A DNA stretch of 64,000 nucleotides. Source: Orobanche coerulescens. Its lineage: Eukaryota; Streptophyta; Magnoliopsida; Lamiales; Orobanchaceae. This document shows, piece after piece, positions 20,868-32,289 of this stretch. The stretch spans positions 104,215,170 through 104,279,169 of the forward strand of contig CM065801.1 of NCBI GenBank assembly GCA_033398695.1, given 5' to 3'. Made by a program: the position numbers and the translations under genes. How positions within the stretch are numbered: position 1 is the stretch's first letter; each line of letters begins with the position of its first letter. Below the pieces are notes generated by a model. It was not told the DNA's origin and did no database searches. It was given only the letters and a program-made list of their open reading frames with translations.

Positions 20868-21082
20868 TAAGATTCATGGATCTCTTGGCAGTTGGATTTA
20901 TTTGGGTCAGTTTATATCGTTATCGGACACGCATAACATCACTGTACAGCCAGCATCGTCATGTGGACCGTGGTTGTAAGTTTCCTAATCTCATATACTA
21001 CCATTTTAATTATTTCGTATTTTGTGGATATTGACGAATTTTAGAAGATTTTTCTCTGGGTATTGAGTATTTGTGTTTACAG

Positions 21083-22218
21083 TATGTTGAGAGGAGGTCG
21101 CGGACGCGGACGCGGTCGTGGACGCGAACGTGGTAATACGAGACAGGAAGATTTGTCGTCTACATTGGATTTGTCGGCTAATCGAGCTGATTCCCATTCT
21201 GACGGACAACAGGAATCGGTAAACAACGACCAAGCACGAACTGTGGAGGAAGATGCAAATCCTAACATGCCGCGAGTGCTTCAGCAAGTGGTCACTCAGA
21301 TGACCCAATTTGCTCAGGTGGTTGACCGCATTCAAGCGACTATGGTTCAATAGCGTAACGAAGACAATCGGGGAGACAAGTGGCTTTTGGAAGTGGTTAA
21401 ATTACACCCACCGAAATTTGATGGTTCTTCAGAGATGCCTACATAGGATCACTGGCTAAAGGAGCTGGAGAAGATATTTGCGGGAATTAATTGTCCCGAT
21501 GACCGAAAAGTTCCGATCGCTCAGTATTTTCTGACTGGGGAAGCTTTCGACTGGTGGGAAGCCATTCAACCTGAGGATCATATTGCTGACTGGATAGAAT
21601 TCAAAGTAATGATGGAGCACAGTATTGTCCTCGTCCAGTTAGAGAGGCTAGAGTCCGAGAGTTTTTCTCACCACAAGATCTGGAGGCATCTATGACAGAC
21701 ATGATTAAAACTTTTAATCACCAGCTGACCTTTGTGCGACACTTGGTCAAAACTGAGGCAGAGAATATTTTCACTTCGACATGTGGATGAAGCCGGAGAT
21801 CCAACAATATATGTCAGAATTTGAATGTACTACTCTCCGGCAGTATCGGGATAATGCCCTAGCTTACGAGATGAAAGAGGCAGCGGTAGAGAAATTTGCG
21901 GAATCAAAGAAGCATAAAGTGTCTGGAAACTTCACTGAGAACAAGGGTAGTGGGCCCCATAAGGTCCAGTCCTCATTCTGTTCATCCAAGAGGCCTCCGC
22001 ATCCTTCCCGAGGCGGAAAGAAGTTTCGAACAGCATCGACAGTTTCAGATGTAGCGAAGAAGTGTTATAACTGTGGACGAGCAGGGCATATTCGGCTTGA
22101 TTGCTCCGCTCCTTCTCTGACCTGTTTTGAATCTGGGCAAGAAGGGCATCGTGCGATGTTTTGCGGGAATGTGACTAGATTGTTTGGAGCTCGTACTTCA
22201 GCCCAAGCTCCAAAATAG
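21083..22218 (+). pseudogene. gag: gypsy-G gag
   Basis: Starts MLRGGRGRGRGRGRERG, an RG-rich basic N-terminus likely to bind RNA. A TAG at 21351-21353 ends the first ORF. The frame continues with KLHPPKFDG, then a second TAG (SEMPT*DHWLKELEKIF), then the capsid core (QYFLTGEAFDWWEA). Frameshifts occur near 21618 and 21780. The C-terminus has one good zinc knuckle, CYNCGRAGHIRLDC, and a damaged one, CFESGQEGHRAMFC, whose second Cys is Ser. Confidence 0.85.
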
Positions 22219-22243
22219 ATGAGTGTGTACCTGACACAGCAGA

Positions 22244-22735
22244 GTGGTCTACAACAGTTTTGGGAAAAGAGAAGCATCCAGTGCTGGGTCCGTTCCTCCG
22301 CGCCTTTATGAGATGAGGAGGTCAGTTGATCAGAATACTGCTGCTACATCAGGTACGATTCAGATTCTTTTTCATCCAGTTAGTGTCTTATTCGATTCAG
22401 GAGCTACTCATTCTTTCATATCATTAAACTATGTTAATGGATTGAAAATCTCGTGTTTGTATGATTGTGAACCTTATGTTGTGAGTCTGCCGAGTGGAGA
22501 GAGAATTGTTGGAAATCTAGAAGCTAGAAATTTTCCTATGTCGAGAGGAGGGAGGAATTGGCAATCAAATTTTATTGTGGTCGACATCCATGGTGACGAT
22601 TTAATTCTTGGAGATGATTGGCTCAATCATTATGGGGCTATTTTGAATTATCGGAAGAGAGTTATCTCGATTATTGCTGATGACAGATCTGAACATTTAT
22701 TCGAAGGATGGAGACAGGAAGCTCAGGGAAAGTGA
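22244..22735 (+). pseudogene. gypsy-G protease region
   Basis: Aspartic protease with VLFDSGATHSFIS at about 22384-22422 and LILGDDWLNHYGAILNY near the end. It is separated from gag by a stop at 22216-22218 and from RT by further breaks. Confidence 0.85.
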
Positions 22736-24186
22736 TCAAAGCCATGAAAGCGAGTAAATTGTTGAAACATGGTTGTACCGGGCTATGATGTTATGCCATG
22801 AAGAAGGAATAAGGAGTAGAACTCTAATCTATTCCAGCGGTGAACGAATTATCAGATGTATTCCCTGACGAGCTACCTGGATTACCTCGATGTAGAGCGG
22901 TAGAGTTTAATATCGAATTGGAACTAGGAGCCGCACCTATTTCCTGAGCACCATACCGTATGGCGCCAACCGAGATGTATGATTTACAGAAACAACTTGA
23001 GGAATTTTTGCAGAAGGGTTACATTCAACCTAGCGTTTCTCCTTGGGGTGCGCCCATTCTTTTTGTTCGATAGAAAGACGGATCCCTCCGATTGTGTATT
23101 GACTACAGGGAGATAAACAAGATGACAATCAAGAATAAATACCCATTTCCTCGGATAGAATATTTATTTGATCAACTGCAGGGGTGACGGTATTCTCGAA
23201 GATCGACTTGAGGTCAGGATACCATCAGTTAAGGATTAAGGAATCTGATATACTGAAATCCGCTTTTAGATCCCGGTACGGGCACTATGAGTTTGTGGTG
23301 ATGCCATTTGGTCTTACTAATGCTCCTACTATATTTATGCAATTAATGAATCGGGTATTCTTAGAATACTTGGATAAATTCATGGTCGTTTTCATTGACG
23401 ACATATTGATTTATTCGAAGGATCCAGAAGAGCATGCAGACTATTTGCGTATTGTCTTGAATACTTTTGAGGAATGAACAACTTTATGCAAAACTTTCCA
23501 AATGTGAGTTCTACCTTAAGGAAGTAACGTTCCTTGTGCATGTGATATCAACCAATGGAGATCAGGTAGACTCGAAGAAAGTTGAGGCAATTTTGGAGTG
23601 GGAATATCCTAAGAACGTGAAGGAAGTCCGAAGTTTCTTAGGACGTGCGGGGTAGTATCATCATTTTGTGAAAGGATTATCCAAGATTGTTCGTCCGCGT
23701 ACTAAGTTGTTGTATAAGGCTCAGATATTTGTGTGGGATGAGAAATGTCGGACTAGTTTTGATGAACTTAAGAGGACACTAACAACAGCACGAATATTAT
23801 CACTACCAGATGAAACTGATGGGTTCATGGTTTACAGCGATGCTTCAAATCAGGGTCTGGGTTGCGTGTTGATGCAGAAGGATAGGGTGATTACCTATGC
23901 CTCTTGACAGTTGAAACCGTATGAGATTAATTACCCGAATCATGATTTAGAGTTAGTAGCCGTTGTCTTTACCCTAAAGATTTGGCGACATTATTTGTAC
24001 GACTCTCACTATCAGATCTTCACGGATCACAAGAGTCTCAAGTATATTTTCAGTCATAAGGATTTAAACATGAGACAGATGAGGTGGATGGAATTGATTA
24101 AAGATTATGACCTGGAAATTCTTTATCATCTGGGCAAAGCTAACGTGGTAGCCGATGCTTTAAGCCGCATACCTGTTTCTATTCGA
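22736..24186 (+). pseudogene. gypsy-G reverse transcriptase and RNase H
   Basis: RT from about 22950: [28 protein letters not shown], then a frameshift near 23185, [32 protein letters not shown] and the catalytic [11 protein letters not shown] (about 23392-23425). Stops at 23476, 23653 and 23905 break the thumb, connection and RNase H. RNase H keeps YSDASNQGLGCVLMQ and [12 protein letters not shown], and ends NVVADALSR near 24167. Confidence 0.88.
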
Positions 24187-25742
24187 ATGTTGGAAATGCT
24201 TACGTCCCAGCCCAGCATTCGGCAAGAATTCATTCGTGAGGGAATTAAAGTACGGTTACAAAGCGTTCAAGGGAAAATGTGTGTGATGGAATTAACTTCA
24301 TCATTGATCGATGAAATCAAATCTAAGAAATTAGATGACCCCCTGATGATTCGATTACGTGATAAAGTGGGCAAGGGAAAGGCCCCAGGATTCATAATTT
24401 ATGATGATGGAGTCTTGAGGTTCCAGAGTCGACTTTGCGTTCTTGATGATGAGGTTTTTAAGCGAACAATCATAAAAGAAGCTTACAATGCGCCCTATTC
24501 TATTCATCTAGGCACCAGTAAGATGTATAAAGATCTAAAGCAGAATTTCTGGTGGGGAAATATGAAGAAGGATGTAGCAGAATACATCTCGAAGTGTTTA
24601 ACTTGTCAACAGGTTAAGATTGAACATCACCGACCTGCCGGAATGTTGAAGCCACTTTCGATTCCTGAATGGAAGTGGGAGGATATATCGATGGACTTTA
24701 TCACCAATAAGCCAAGGACTAGAATAGGATTGAATATGATTTGGGTGATAGTTGATCTCCCAACCAAGTCGGCTCGTTTTCTGGGTATTAAGGATACTCG
24801 GAGACCAGAAAAGTTGGCATGAGTGTTTATTGCGGAGATAGTCCAATTGCATGGTATGCTGAAGACCATTATTTCGGATCAGGATGGTCATTTTGGGTCT
24901 CACTTTTGGAAGCGGTTCATCGAGCCTTGGGAACCGAGATGAACTTTAGCACAACTTATCATCCTCAGACTGACGGACAGTCCAAAAGGACTATTTAAAC
25001 AGTAGAAGATATGGAAAGAGATTGTGCCTTAGATTGGTCGATTGATTGGGAGCTTCTTTTGCCGCTGATTGAATTCACCTACAACAATAGTTGGCATGCT
25101 TCCATTTAGATGGCGCCATTTGAGGCATTATACGGGAGAAGATGCAGATCACCCCTGTGTTGGGATGATTCATCTGACTTGATCGGGATGGAACGAGAGT
25201 TGATAGTACATACTCAAGAGAAGGTATCTCTGATTTGTGAAAGGTTGTTGACTGCCCAGAGTCGACAAAAGTCTTATGCAGACATGCACCGTCACCCGTT
25301 AGAGTTTGAAATCGGGGATCATTTGCTTCTGAAGGTTTCTCATACTCGAGGAATTTATCGCTTTTGGCATAGAGGAAAGCTATGTCCGAGGTATATCGGA
25401 CCTTTCGAGATTCTAGAAAGAATTGGAGAATTGACGTACAGGTTAGCCTTACCGCCATTGCTTAGTCATGTGCATAATGTCCTTCATGTATCCCAGTTAT
25501 GAAAGTATGTACCATATCCCGGTCATGTCATCGATTTCGACGAGATTGAGGTAGCTAATGATGGCACGTTCGAAGACAAACCAGTCAAGATACTCCAGAA
25601 TCGGGTCAAGTAATTGAGAAATAAACTAATATCCTTGGTTAAAGTGCAATGGTTACGATACGAAGTCGAAGAGGCCACGTGGGAGATGGAGGATGGTATG
25701 AAGGCTAGATACCCGGAGCTATTTTCATATTCAGTTTCAGGA
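24187..25742 (+). pseudogene. gypsy-G integrase and chromodomain remnant
   Basis: HHCC zinc domain ([11 protein letters not shown] ... CLTCQQVK) at about 24508-24615; core with MDFIT and IISDQDGHFGSHFW. The expected third catalytic residue is changed: HPQTDGQSKRT has Lys where SERT is normal (about 24985). Stops follow at about 24820 and 24998. The C-terminal segment (25110-25502) has the GPF/Y-type YIGPFEILERIG. After another stop (25499-25501) come KILQNRVK and ATWEMEDGMKARYPELF, a chromodomain of the chromovirus type. Confidence 0.85.
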
Positions 25743-25768
25743 TAAAATGTCTTTTTAGAGGGTAAGTA

Positions 25769-25820
25769 TGTAATACCAGAATGTCTTATGTGTATTTAAT
25801 ATGTATTTGAACCTTGTGAC
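25769..25820 (+). repeat. 3' LTR stub of gypsy-G
   Basis: TGTAATACCAGAATG onward matches the first about 50 bp of the 5' LTR, then switches abruptly to copia-H sequence. A purine-rich tract (agagggtaagta) lies just before it. The remaining about 2.2 kb of LTR is missing. Confidence 0.75.
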
Positions 25821-26943
25821 TATAAGCATGACTATTGGTGAATAGGTCTCATCATAGTCAACACCACGAGTCTGTCCATAAGCTTTTGCAACTAGTCTAT
25901 CTTTATAGGATTGCAGATTGTCGTCCATGTTTTTCTACTTTTTGAAGACCTTGCATCCAATAGTTTTTACACACTCAGGAGGATAAAGTTCCAAACTTGA
26001 TTGTTGTACATGGACTGCATCTATGACTTCATGGCCTCTAGCCATTCTTAGGACTCTGGTCCTGAAGAAGCTTATGTATAGGTACTAGGATCATCATCAA
26101 TGAGCGATGCGTCATCGTCCTCTATCACGAGATACCCATATCTCTCAGGTTCATGTCGCACCCTATCGATCTACCAGGAACTTATGTACTTTGAACTGGG
26201 TCCTCAACTAATTATTGAGCTTATTCATTTTCCATCGGCGAAGCTGTCTTGTTGTGGTTCTCGAGTTTCCTCGAGTATTACTTTTCTCCCACAGTCTCTT
26301 TTGGAAACAAATTCTCTTTCTACGAAGACAACATTTCGAGCAACAAATACTTTGTTCTCTGCGGGCTTATAAAAGTAGTACCTTTAGTTTTCTTAGGATA
26401 TCCCCAAAATAACTATCTTTCATATCTGGCTGACAATTTATCAAACACTTGGAGTCTTACGAATGCTTCGCAATTCTAGATCATTAAAAAAGACAAGTTT
26501 GGTCTCTCACCAGTTTATTTCTCAAATGTGTCTTTTCAACTTCTTTAGATAGAACACGATTAAGGGTAAATGGTGTTGTTTCTAAGGCGTGGCCCCAAAA
26601 TGATAATGTAAGCTACGTTCGGCTCATCATGAATCGAACCATATATAATAAAGTTCGATTACTCCTCTTGGACACGCCGTTATATTAAGGTGTTCCATGG
26701 GGAGCAAGTTGTGTAATAATTCCACAACTCCTACGATGATCATCAAATTCTTGGCTCAAGTATTTGCCACCTCGATCTAATTGAAGGGCTTTAATTGTAT
26801 TGCCAAGTTGATTCTGTACTTCACTTTGGAGAAGTTTGAACATTTCAACAAATTCATGTTTATGCATCATAAGATAAACATATCCAGACCGACTAAAATC
26901 ATCGGTAAAAGTGATGAAGTATTGGTATCTACCTCTGGCGTGA
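25821..26943 (-). pseudogene. copia-H copy 2: integrase to RT segment
   Basis: Minus strand: integrase below 26943 (VEMFKLLQSEVQNQLGNTIK), on through the integrase C-terminal half, an acidic hinge (about 26130-26080) and the RT start, GVDYDET, near 25860-25840. Frameshifts throughout. 26128-26943 duplicates 17761-18588. The copia-2 LTR cuts it on the right. Confidence 0.72.
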
Positions 26944-27600
26944 TGTAGGTCACAATTCGTCAGGAATAAGTCTAGAGGGGGGTGAATAGACTTATTGAAA
27001 CTCTTTTTCCATGAAAGGAGTTTCTCAGCTGTGATAAGTACAGATGACTTAAAGTCGTCTGTAGACAGGATATGCGGAAGACACAGCTGATGACGAAAGC
27101 AAATAACTAAACAATGGAATAGTAAATATGTATGCAGCAGGTAAGTATGATGATTAAACAGTAAAACACGTAGGCAATTATAGTGGTCTCAGAGGTGGGG
27201 TAATCCTCTACTAATCCACTTTTCTCCAAACCAGTTGGAGATGAATTCACTATAATTCTCAACCAGTGATAAATATTACAGTGATTCTTCCTAGCTACAA
27301 CAACTTCCAGCCAGTGGAAATCCCGTCTTTGCAACTCCTTTGACTGCCTAGCACCTCTTGATCTAAAATACTTGGATGCCTATCAGTCTTGCAAACTTCA
27401 ACCAGTGAAGTACCTCAAACTCATATTTGAAGACACGAGTGGTTTGTCTTCTCCAACTAAGAGCTTCTTCAAATAAGATTTGTTAAGCTGCCCTTTTCAC
27501 GAAGTTATAGAATGCTTTTGATAGCTTTGATTTGCTTTGATCACTTGAGAATATTGTTCGCTTTGTGTGCTTTGTTGTGTTGCTCAATTAAATTCTTCAC

Positions 27601-27610
27601 GTATTTATAG
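27601..27610 (-). promoter_or_regulatory. TATA box of copia-2 LTR
   Basis: Minus strand CTATAAATAC, about 480 bp downstream of the W-box cluster in transcriptional orientation. Confidence 0.55.
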
Positions 27611-28081
27611 ATTTCGACCCTTGGGCTTTCTTCATAGCCGTTGCACTTCCTGTAACAAATCCATCCGTTGGAGAAATAGACTTCTTTGTTTTTCTTTCCA
27701 AACGTTACAAGGCTGGATTCCCTTATTTTAAGCCATTTCCAACCATTTTGAAGACTTTCACATTGTAGAGTCGAATCTTTAGATTATAATATGCTTAAAG
27801 TTTTTAAAGTGTGGGTCTCGATGAATATCTAATTCATTGCTTTCCGGGAATCTCTCCAGTCTATCTCTCTGCACCTGCATGTGACTTTCGGTGATTATTG
27901 ACTTTCCAATGCATGCTGACATGGACTGGATTACTTGGCTAATCACTTATCTGATCTTGTACAGTCATCCTTATCTGATGTCGTACTTCTCTGATGTAAC
28001 TTCTCTGAGATGAAGTTCTCTATCTCGACGAATCTTCTTTGATCTGAAGTCTTCTGACCTAATAAACTTATCTGATCTAAT

Positions 28082-28219
28082 GGTCAAACATCAGTTGACT
28101 GGATTCCGTCTGATCTCTTGACTGTAGTCTGGTCAAACTTCTCTGATAAATGTGTTGACCAGGACTTCTCTGATAATAAGTCGTCTGTGGTCAAACTTCT
28201 CTGATCAGTTGAGTTGACT
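28082..28219. promoter_or_regulatory. W-box cluster in copia-2 U3
   Basis: Seven TTGAC(C/T) cores, in both orientations, within 138 bp (28082, 28095, 28118, 28131, 28155, 28189, 28214). They are interleaved with repeated CTTCTCTGAT words. TTGAC(C/T) is the WRKY transcription-factor site; several defence-induced plant retrotransposons use such sites. Actual binding is inference. Confidence 0.6.
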
Positions 28220-28415
28220 AAGACTCGGCTGATAAACACTTGCCTGAAGTTCTGTTCTATACTTAGCCGATTCAAGACTTAGCTTAAACTTATAAGGCCT
28301 ACAGAAGATACTCATTTGGTTCTTCTTTACATTTTTCCAAGTACTTTAAACATACATTTGAATAGTGAATTATTACAGGGATGACATCATCAAAATCTAA
28401 TAAGTATTCCTAACA

Positions 28416-28430
28416 AATTCCCCCTATTTT
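28416..28430 (-). other. Polypurine tract of copia-2
   Basis: Minus strand AAAATAGGGGGAATT directly abutting the LTR start; primes plus-strand synthesis. Confidence 0.85.
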
Positions 28431-28655
28431 GATGATGGAAAAACTTAAAGCAAAATATTCAAATGACTCAAATCAATCTCATTCTTCTTTTGAGACAACT
28501 AATAGTTGTCATTCAAATGACTGTTATAAAATTTTTCATTTATGATTACAAGTACAGTACTTTTTGAATGAACAAAAATACATCAAAAAATTTACAAGTA
28601 ATGCAAAATTTACAAGTAAATTCCCAAATAAAATAACAAGTAAAAATATAAATTC
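28431..28655 (-). other. Non-coding tail between ORF3 and PPT of copia-2
   Basis: About 225 bp, AT-rich. I see nothing in it beyond the word caaatgac occurring twice (about 28460 and 28515). Confidence 0.5.
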
Positions 28656-31600
28656 CTATCTACCTCTTTCTCTGCCTCTTCTCACAGACTGCTTGGGAGG
28701 CCTAAACAGTTTTGCACCAATAGGTCTCTTGTTGACAGGTGCTAGGCCATACTTCCTCTTAATTACTAGAGAGGCAAACTCTTGTTCCTCTGCAGATGAG
28801 AAGTTGTGTTCTACACATAGCTTCTTAATCTCATTCTGCAGGGCCAGTTCATCCGACTCATTGTTCATCAAGGTAGGAGATTCTTCAGGTCTGAACAAGG
28901 GGATCATGAGGTAGGCATCCCATTTCATTGCATATTTTCTTTAGATAGCCGAGAGGTTTGGCCAGGTTGAGTCCATGTAGTTAATGTATGTCTGCTGTCG
29001 GGAGCAGTCTTTATCCTGGAGTAACTCCCAGAGATAATACTTTTCAATGAACTGCTTATTGACCTCTCCCCAAACTAGAAAATATTCAGCAGGTAAAAAC
29101 TCCTCAACGTACCAAAGTTTTTTGCCTTTCCATTCATATCTCTGCGCATCCCCTACTCTGGTTCTCCTCCTTTTATCTGCAGGTTGGTCATCAGCAGGAG
29201 CAGGAGTAGCCAACTCTTTTCTTTTCAAACTAGAAGTACCAGCTTGAATCAGAGGGAGGTCATGCATTGATTTGGTCCTCAACTCCTCTGTGACTTCTTC
29301 AGCATCATCTTCTCCTTGCTCGATGGGTTTGATTTGCATCTTCCCGTTTTCTTCTTCCTGACCTCTCACTTACTCCTTTCCTATCACTTCCCCCTTTTTT
29401 CCAGCATCAACCAAAATGGCTAACTGTTGTTCTACTCTTGACATCCAATCAAACATGCCTAGAGGCATTCTGGAATTAGTAGGTGGAGGTGGAGGAACAC
29501 TCTTCTGTAGCAATGTGTCCATTTTTGCATTGAGGGATTGGAGGTCAGGCTTGAATGTCTCTTCAACTATGCGCTTGATCATGTCAGCCATCTCAGATGA
29601 GATAGGTGTTGCCTGAGGGGAATGATCTCCAAAGCCTTCCATATCTACAGGTCTTTTGGCGGTCTACCTGTCTGCAGGAGGCTGATCAGATGGGGTTTTG
29701 TCAGGTGTCCCCGATCTGTCATCCTCTTCTTCTGACTGATCTGAGCTAGGGGCTTGATCAGGTTCCAGAGGCTCATCATCATCTTCATCTTTCTTATCTT
29801 CCTCATTCTCTTCTTCGTTTTATTCCTCATTTTCTTCTTTTTCTTCTTCCTTATCTTCTCCTTCATCATCCTTTTCTTCTTCTTCTTCAACTTCTTCTCC
29901 ATCTTCATCTGCTTCAATTTCTTCTGTTTTTTTCAACTTTTTCTTCAGGCTTTTCTTCAACTATTATTTTTTCTTCTTCTACCTGTTCTTTTTTCTCTCT
30001 GATCTCAGATTCTTCTTTTTCCTCAACTCCTATTTTTATTCCATTTACTTTTTCCTCTCCTTCACCTTCACCTTCAACTACTTTCCCAGTTAACACACCC
30101 TCCATCACAAGAAGGACGAACTGGTCCATATTAGTTTTGAAATTGGACAGGAACCAGTTCTCCTGGAGCATTAAAATTACATTTGTCTCATGACAAAAAC
30201 TCATGAGAACTTGCTCTGTATCCTAGGAATATTCCCAGGTACTCTTCTCAACAGATAATTGAAGTTGAGTAAATGAAAGAGATTTTAAGTTCTTCCATTC
30301 CTCATACACATTGATAAATGAGACTTTGAGAGAGTGGTGTTTTACCAGGTGTAGTTGATCAACCTACAGCTCCAATGGGTTGTTCTCTAGGATATTTAGA
30401 GAGTATCCTACTTCAGGGATGTGGATAATCAGGTCTGCCTCTTCGTCCTCTATCATACTTGGAAGAGTCAGCAATGGGATAATGTCAGCCATCAGGTCTG
30501 GATGATCAGGCTGATCGTCTTCAACATGGACAGGAGCAGGTGCAGGTGTTGTCACTCTCTGCATCTGAAATGCAGAGACTTCGAATGGCTCAGGTGCTGG
30601 TTAGTGGGGGAGCTGTTCTGCATCTTTACAATCAAGGAGTCTAGGCCTTTTGGGTGAATGGCCAGGAGATGAAGTTACTTGCACCACCTCCTCTGCAACT
30701 AGCACTTTCCTATTGAATCTTACTTCCAGAGGAGTATTGTCTGAATCTGAATCTGCATGGTCTGCAGATGACTCCTTCTCTGCAGATGACTTGCAGGCTG
30801 CAGGTAACTTCTGCACTGCAGGCAAGTCTGCGGCATCAGAGTGGTCTTCGTCTGAATCCGAAGGCCCTCTGTAAGGGGATATCCGCTTGACATATCTTTC
30901 AATAGTTGGGCAGCCTTCCTCTCGACTCCCAGTTTCTTCAATGTTTCTTGGTCCAAATGACCAAGTCTCTTATTTACGTGAAAGGGGTCTGCAGTCCCTT
31001 TCGCCTTCCCAAGAAATTCCAAGATCCAGCTGATTTGTGTTCCAAAGGCCAGCTTAGTCTTGAATTTTTTCTCATCATCTATCCAGTGAACCTTGTTAAC
31101 TTCACGGTCTAACTGTTTGTATATGTAGTCAGCCCTGTCAATCCTCTCATGCTGAATAAGGTCTCCCAGCACCATGAACTTGGCCGATGACAGCTGGTCG
31201 TAGCTGCCTGCCATCCCTATCACAATTTTATTTATGATGTCCAAAACATATTTGTACTCCTTTTTCAAGTCACCTCTCTTCGCCGTCAGTTTGAGCTTCG
31301 ACGGCTGCTCCGGTAGCGTGATTCCATACCAGGTCTCTATGGCGCTCTGCTTGAGGGCTTCAACAACAATGCCCCGAGATTTCATCTGGAACGCCTCCGC
31401 GACTGTCTTAGGAGAAATCGTCACCTCTTCTCCAAAAATCGAGCTTTTAATTCCCGATTCAGTGACTTCTGCAGCTTCTTTGCAGAGAACCTTAGGGTTG
31501 ATATCCAGAAATGGGTAGATCCCATTTTTCTTCATCGCCCGAATGATATAATGCATATCTGACGCCAGATTTGCCTCCAATAAGCCTTCAAAATCGACCA

Positions 31601-31706
31601 CGAGGCTGAAGATACTCTGGTCCTTCACAAGCTTTAGGTTGACTCCTTCGAAGTAGGCTTCCATTTCTGCAAATAGAGTTTGTCGGTGAGTGTATTGAGG
31701 ATTCAA
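28656..31706 (-). pseudogene. copia-2 ORF3 (env-like position), about 1000 aa, broken
   Basis: Function unknown. The first 290 aa (31706-30850; better start MEAYFEGVNL at about 31662) are globular and mostly intact. KFMVLGDLIQHERID and YIYKQLDREV align by eye with copia-1 ORF3. A long linker follows, with Asp/Ser-rich and Pro-rich parts, then an extreme Glu/Lys/Asp tract (about 30080-29740). A coiled-coil-like segment comes next (MADMIKRIVEETFKPDLQSL, about 29600). The C-terminal region is Trp/Tyr-rich (YEWKGKKLWYVEEFLP, about 29140) and ends in a basic RRGRERGR tail. There are frameshifts near 30830, 30590 and 29915, plus several stops. No membrane segment is evident. Confidence 0.7.
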
Positions 31707-32289
31707 AGGATTTTCCTGCTTTTTGAGATTTAGGGTTTTGAGATTGAAGATTGTAAAGGTTGTGAAATCATTTCCGCCACCTTAAATAGATATATGAAAA
31801 GATGTTTTGAATTTAATAATAAATTAAATTAACCTTCGGTTCAACTTTTGAGAATTTGAAAAATGACGGTTGAATTTTTTATTGGACGTAGTGGAGGTCG
31901 TGTGAACGTGTAGTTGCCACATGTAAATATATAGTAATATAATATTCAAGAGTCGATCGGGGATAGGAAAACTTAGCTGGTTAACTGTTTGACTTCTTCT
32001 CTGCTCTGCATCAGGTAGCTTGTGTCGCCTGTGGGTCAGCTAACTTTTCCTTGTCTGGTCTGCATCAGTTAGCTTTCTGCATCAGGTAGGATGTGTCGCC
32101 TGAGCTCAGCTTTGCTTCTTCGTCTGTCCTTCGTCTTCTCGTCTGGTCTGATCAGGTGGAATTATTATCTACTCTGATCAGGTAGATCCTCCTTGACTGC
32201 TTCAGGTAGCTCTTCCTCGTCTGCATCCGATAAGTTCCTTCGCTCGTCTTATCTGATCATCAAGTAGCTTTCTCGTCTGTACTATATTC
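31707..32289 (-). other. copia-2 spacer between pol and ORF3
   Basis: Non-coding. 31985-32285 is built from diverged short repeats (gcatcaggtagct, tgtcgcctg, ctgatcaggtag). The AT-rich part, 31780-31960, shows nothing further. Confidence 0.55.

Larger units (their letters stand above)
18589..25820 (+). mobile_element. gypsy-G: chromodomain Ty3/gypsy (Tekay/Del-like) element
   Basis: Plus strand: 5' LTR 18589-20850, iMet PBS, RG-rich gag, protease, RT, RNase H, integrase and a chromodomain remnant, then a 52-bp stub of 3' LTR. Frame order PR-RT-RH-IN-chromodomain identifies a chromovirus. Numerous nonsense codons and frameshifts make it dead. Confidence 0.88.
26944..28415 (-). repeat. 3' LTR of copia-2
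   Basis: 1472 bp; minus-strand start TGTTAGGAATACTTATTAG, end GACCTACA. A purine tract adjoins it at 28416-28430. The flank on the copia-H side is gcgtga (26938-26943), so the last five bases are the candidate target duplication; the partner is lost. It holds a W-box cluster and a TATA box. Confidence 0.85.

Noticed and set aside
29754..30002. Plus-strand ORF rich in Phe, Leu and Ile that looks like a membrane protein
   Set aside because: It is the antisense reading of the Glu/Lys/Asp tract of copia-2 ORF3 (GAA/GAG codons read backwards).
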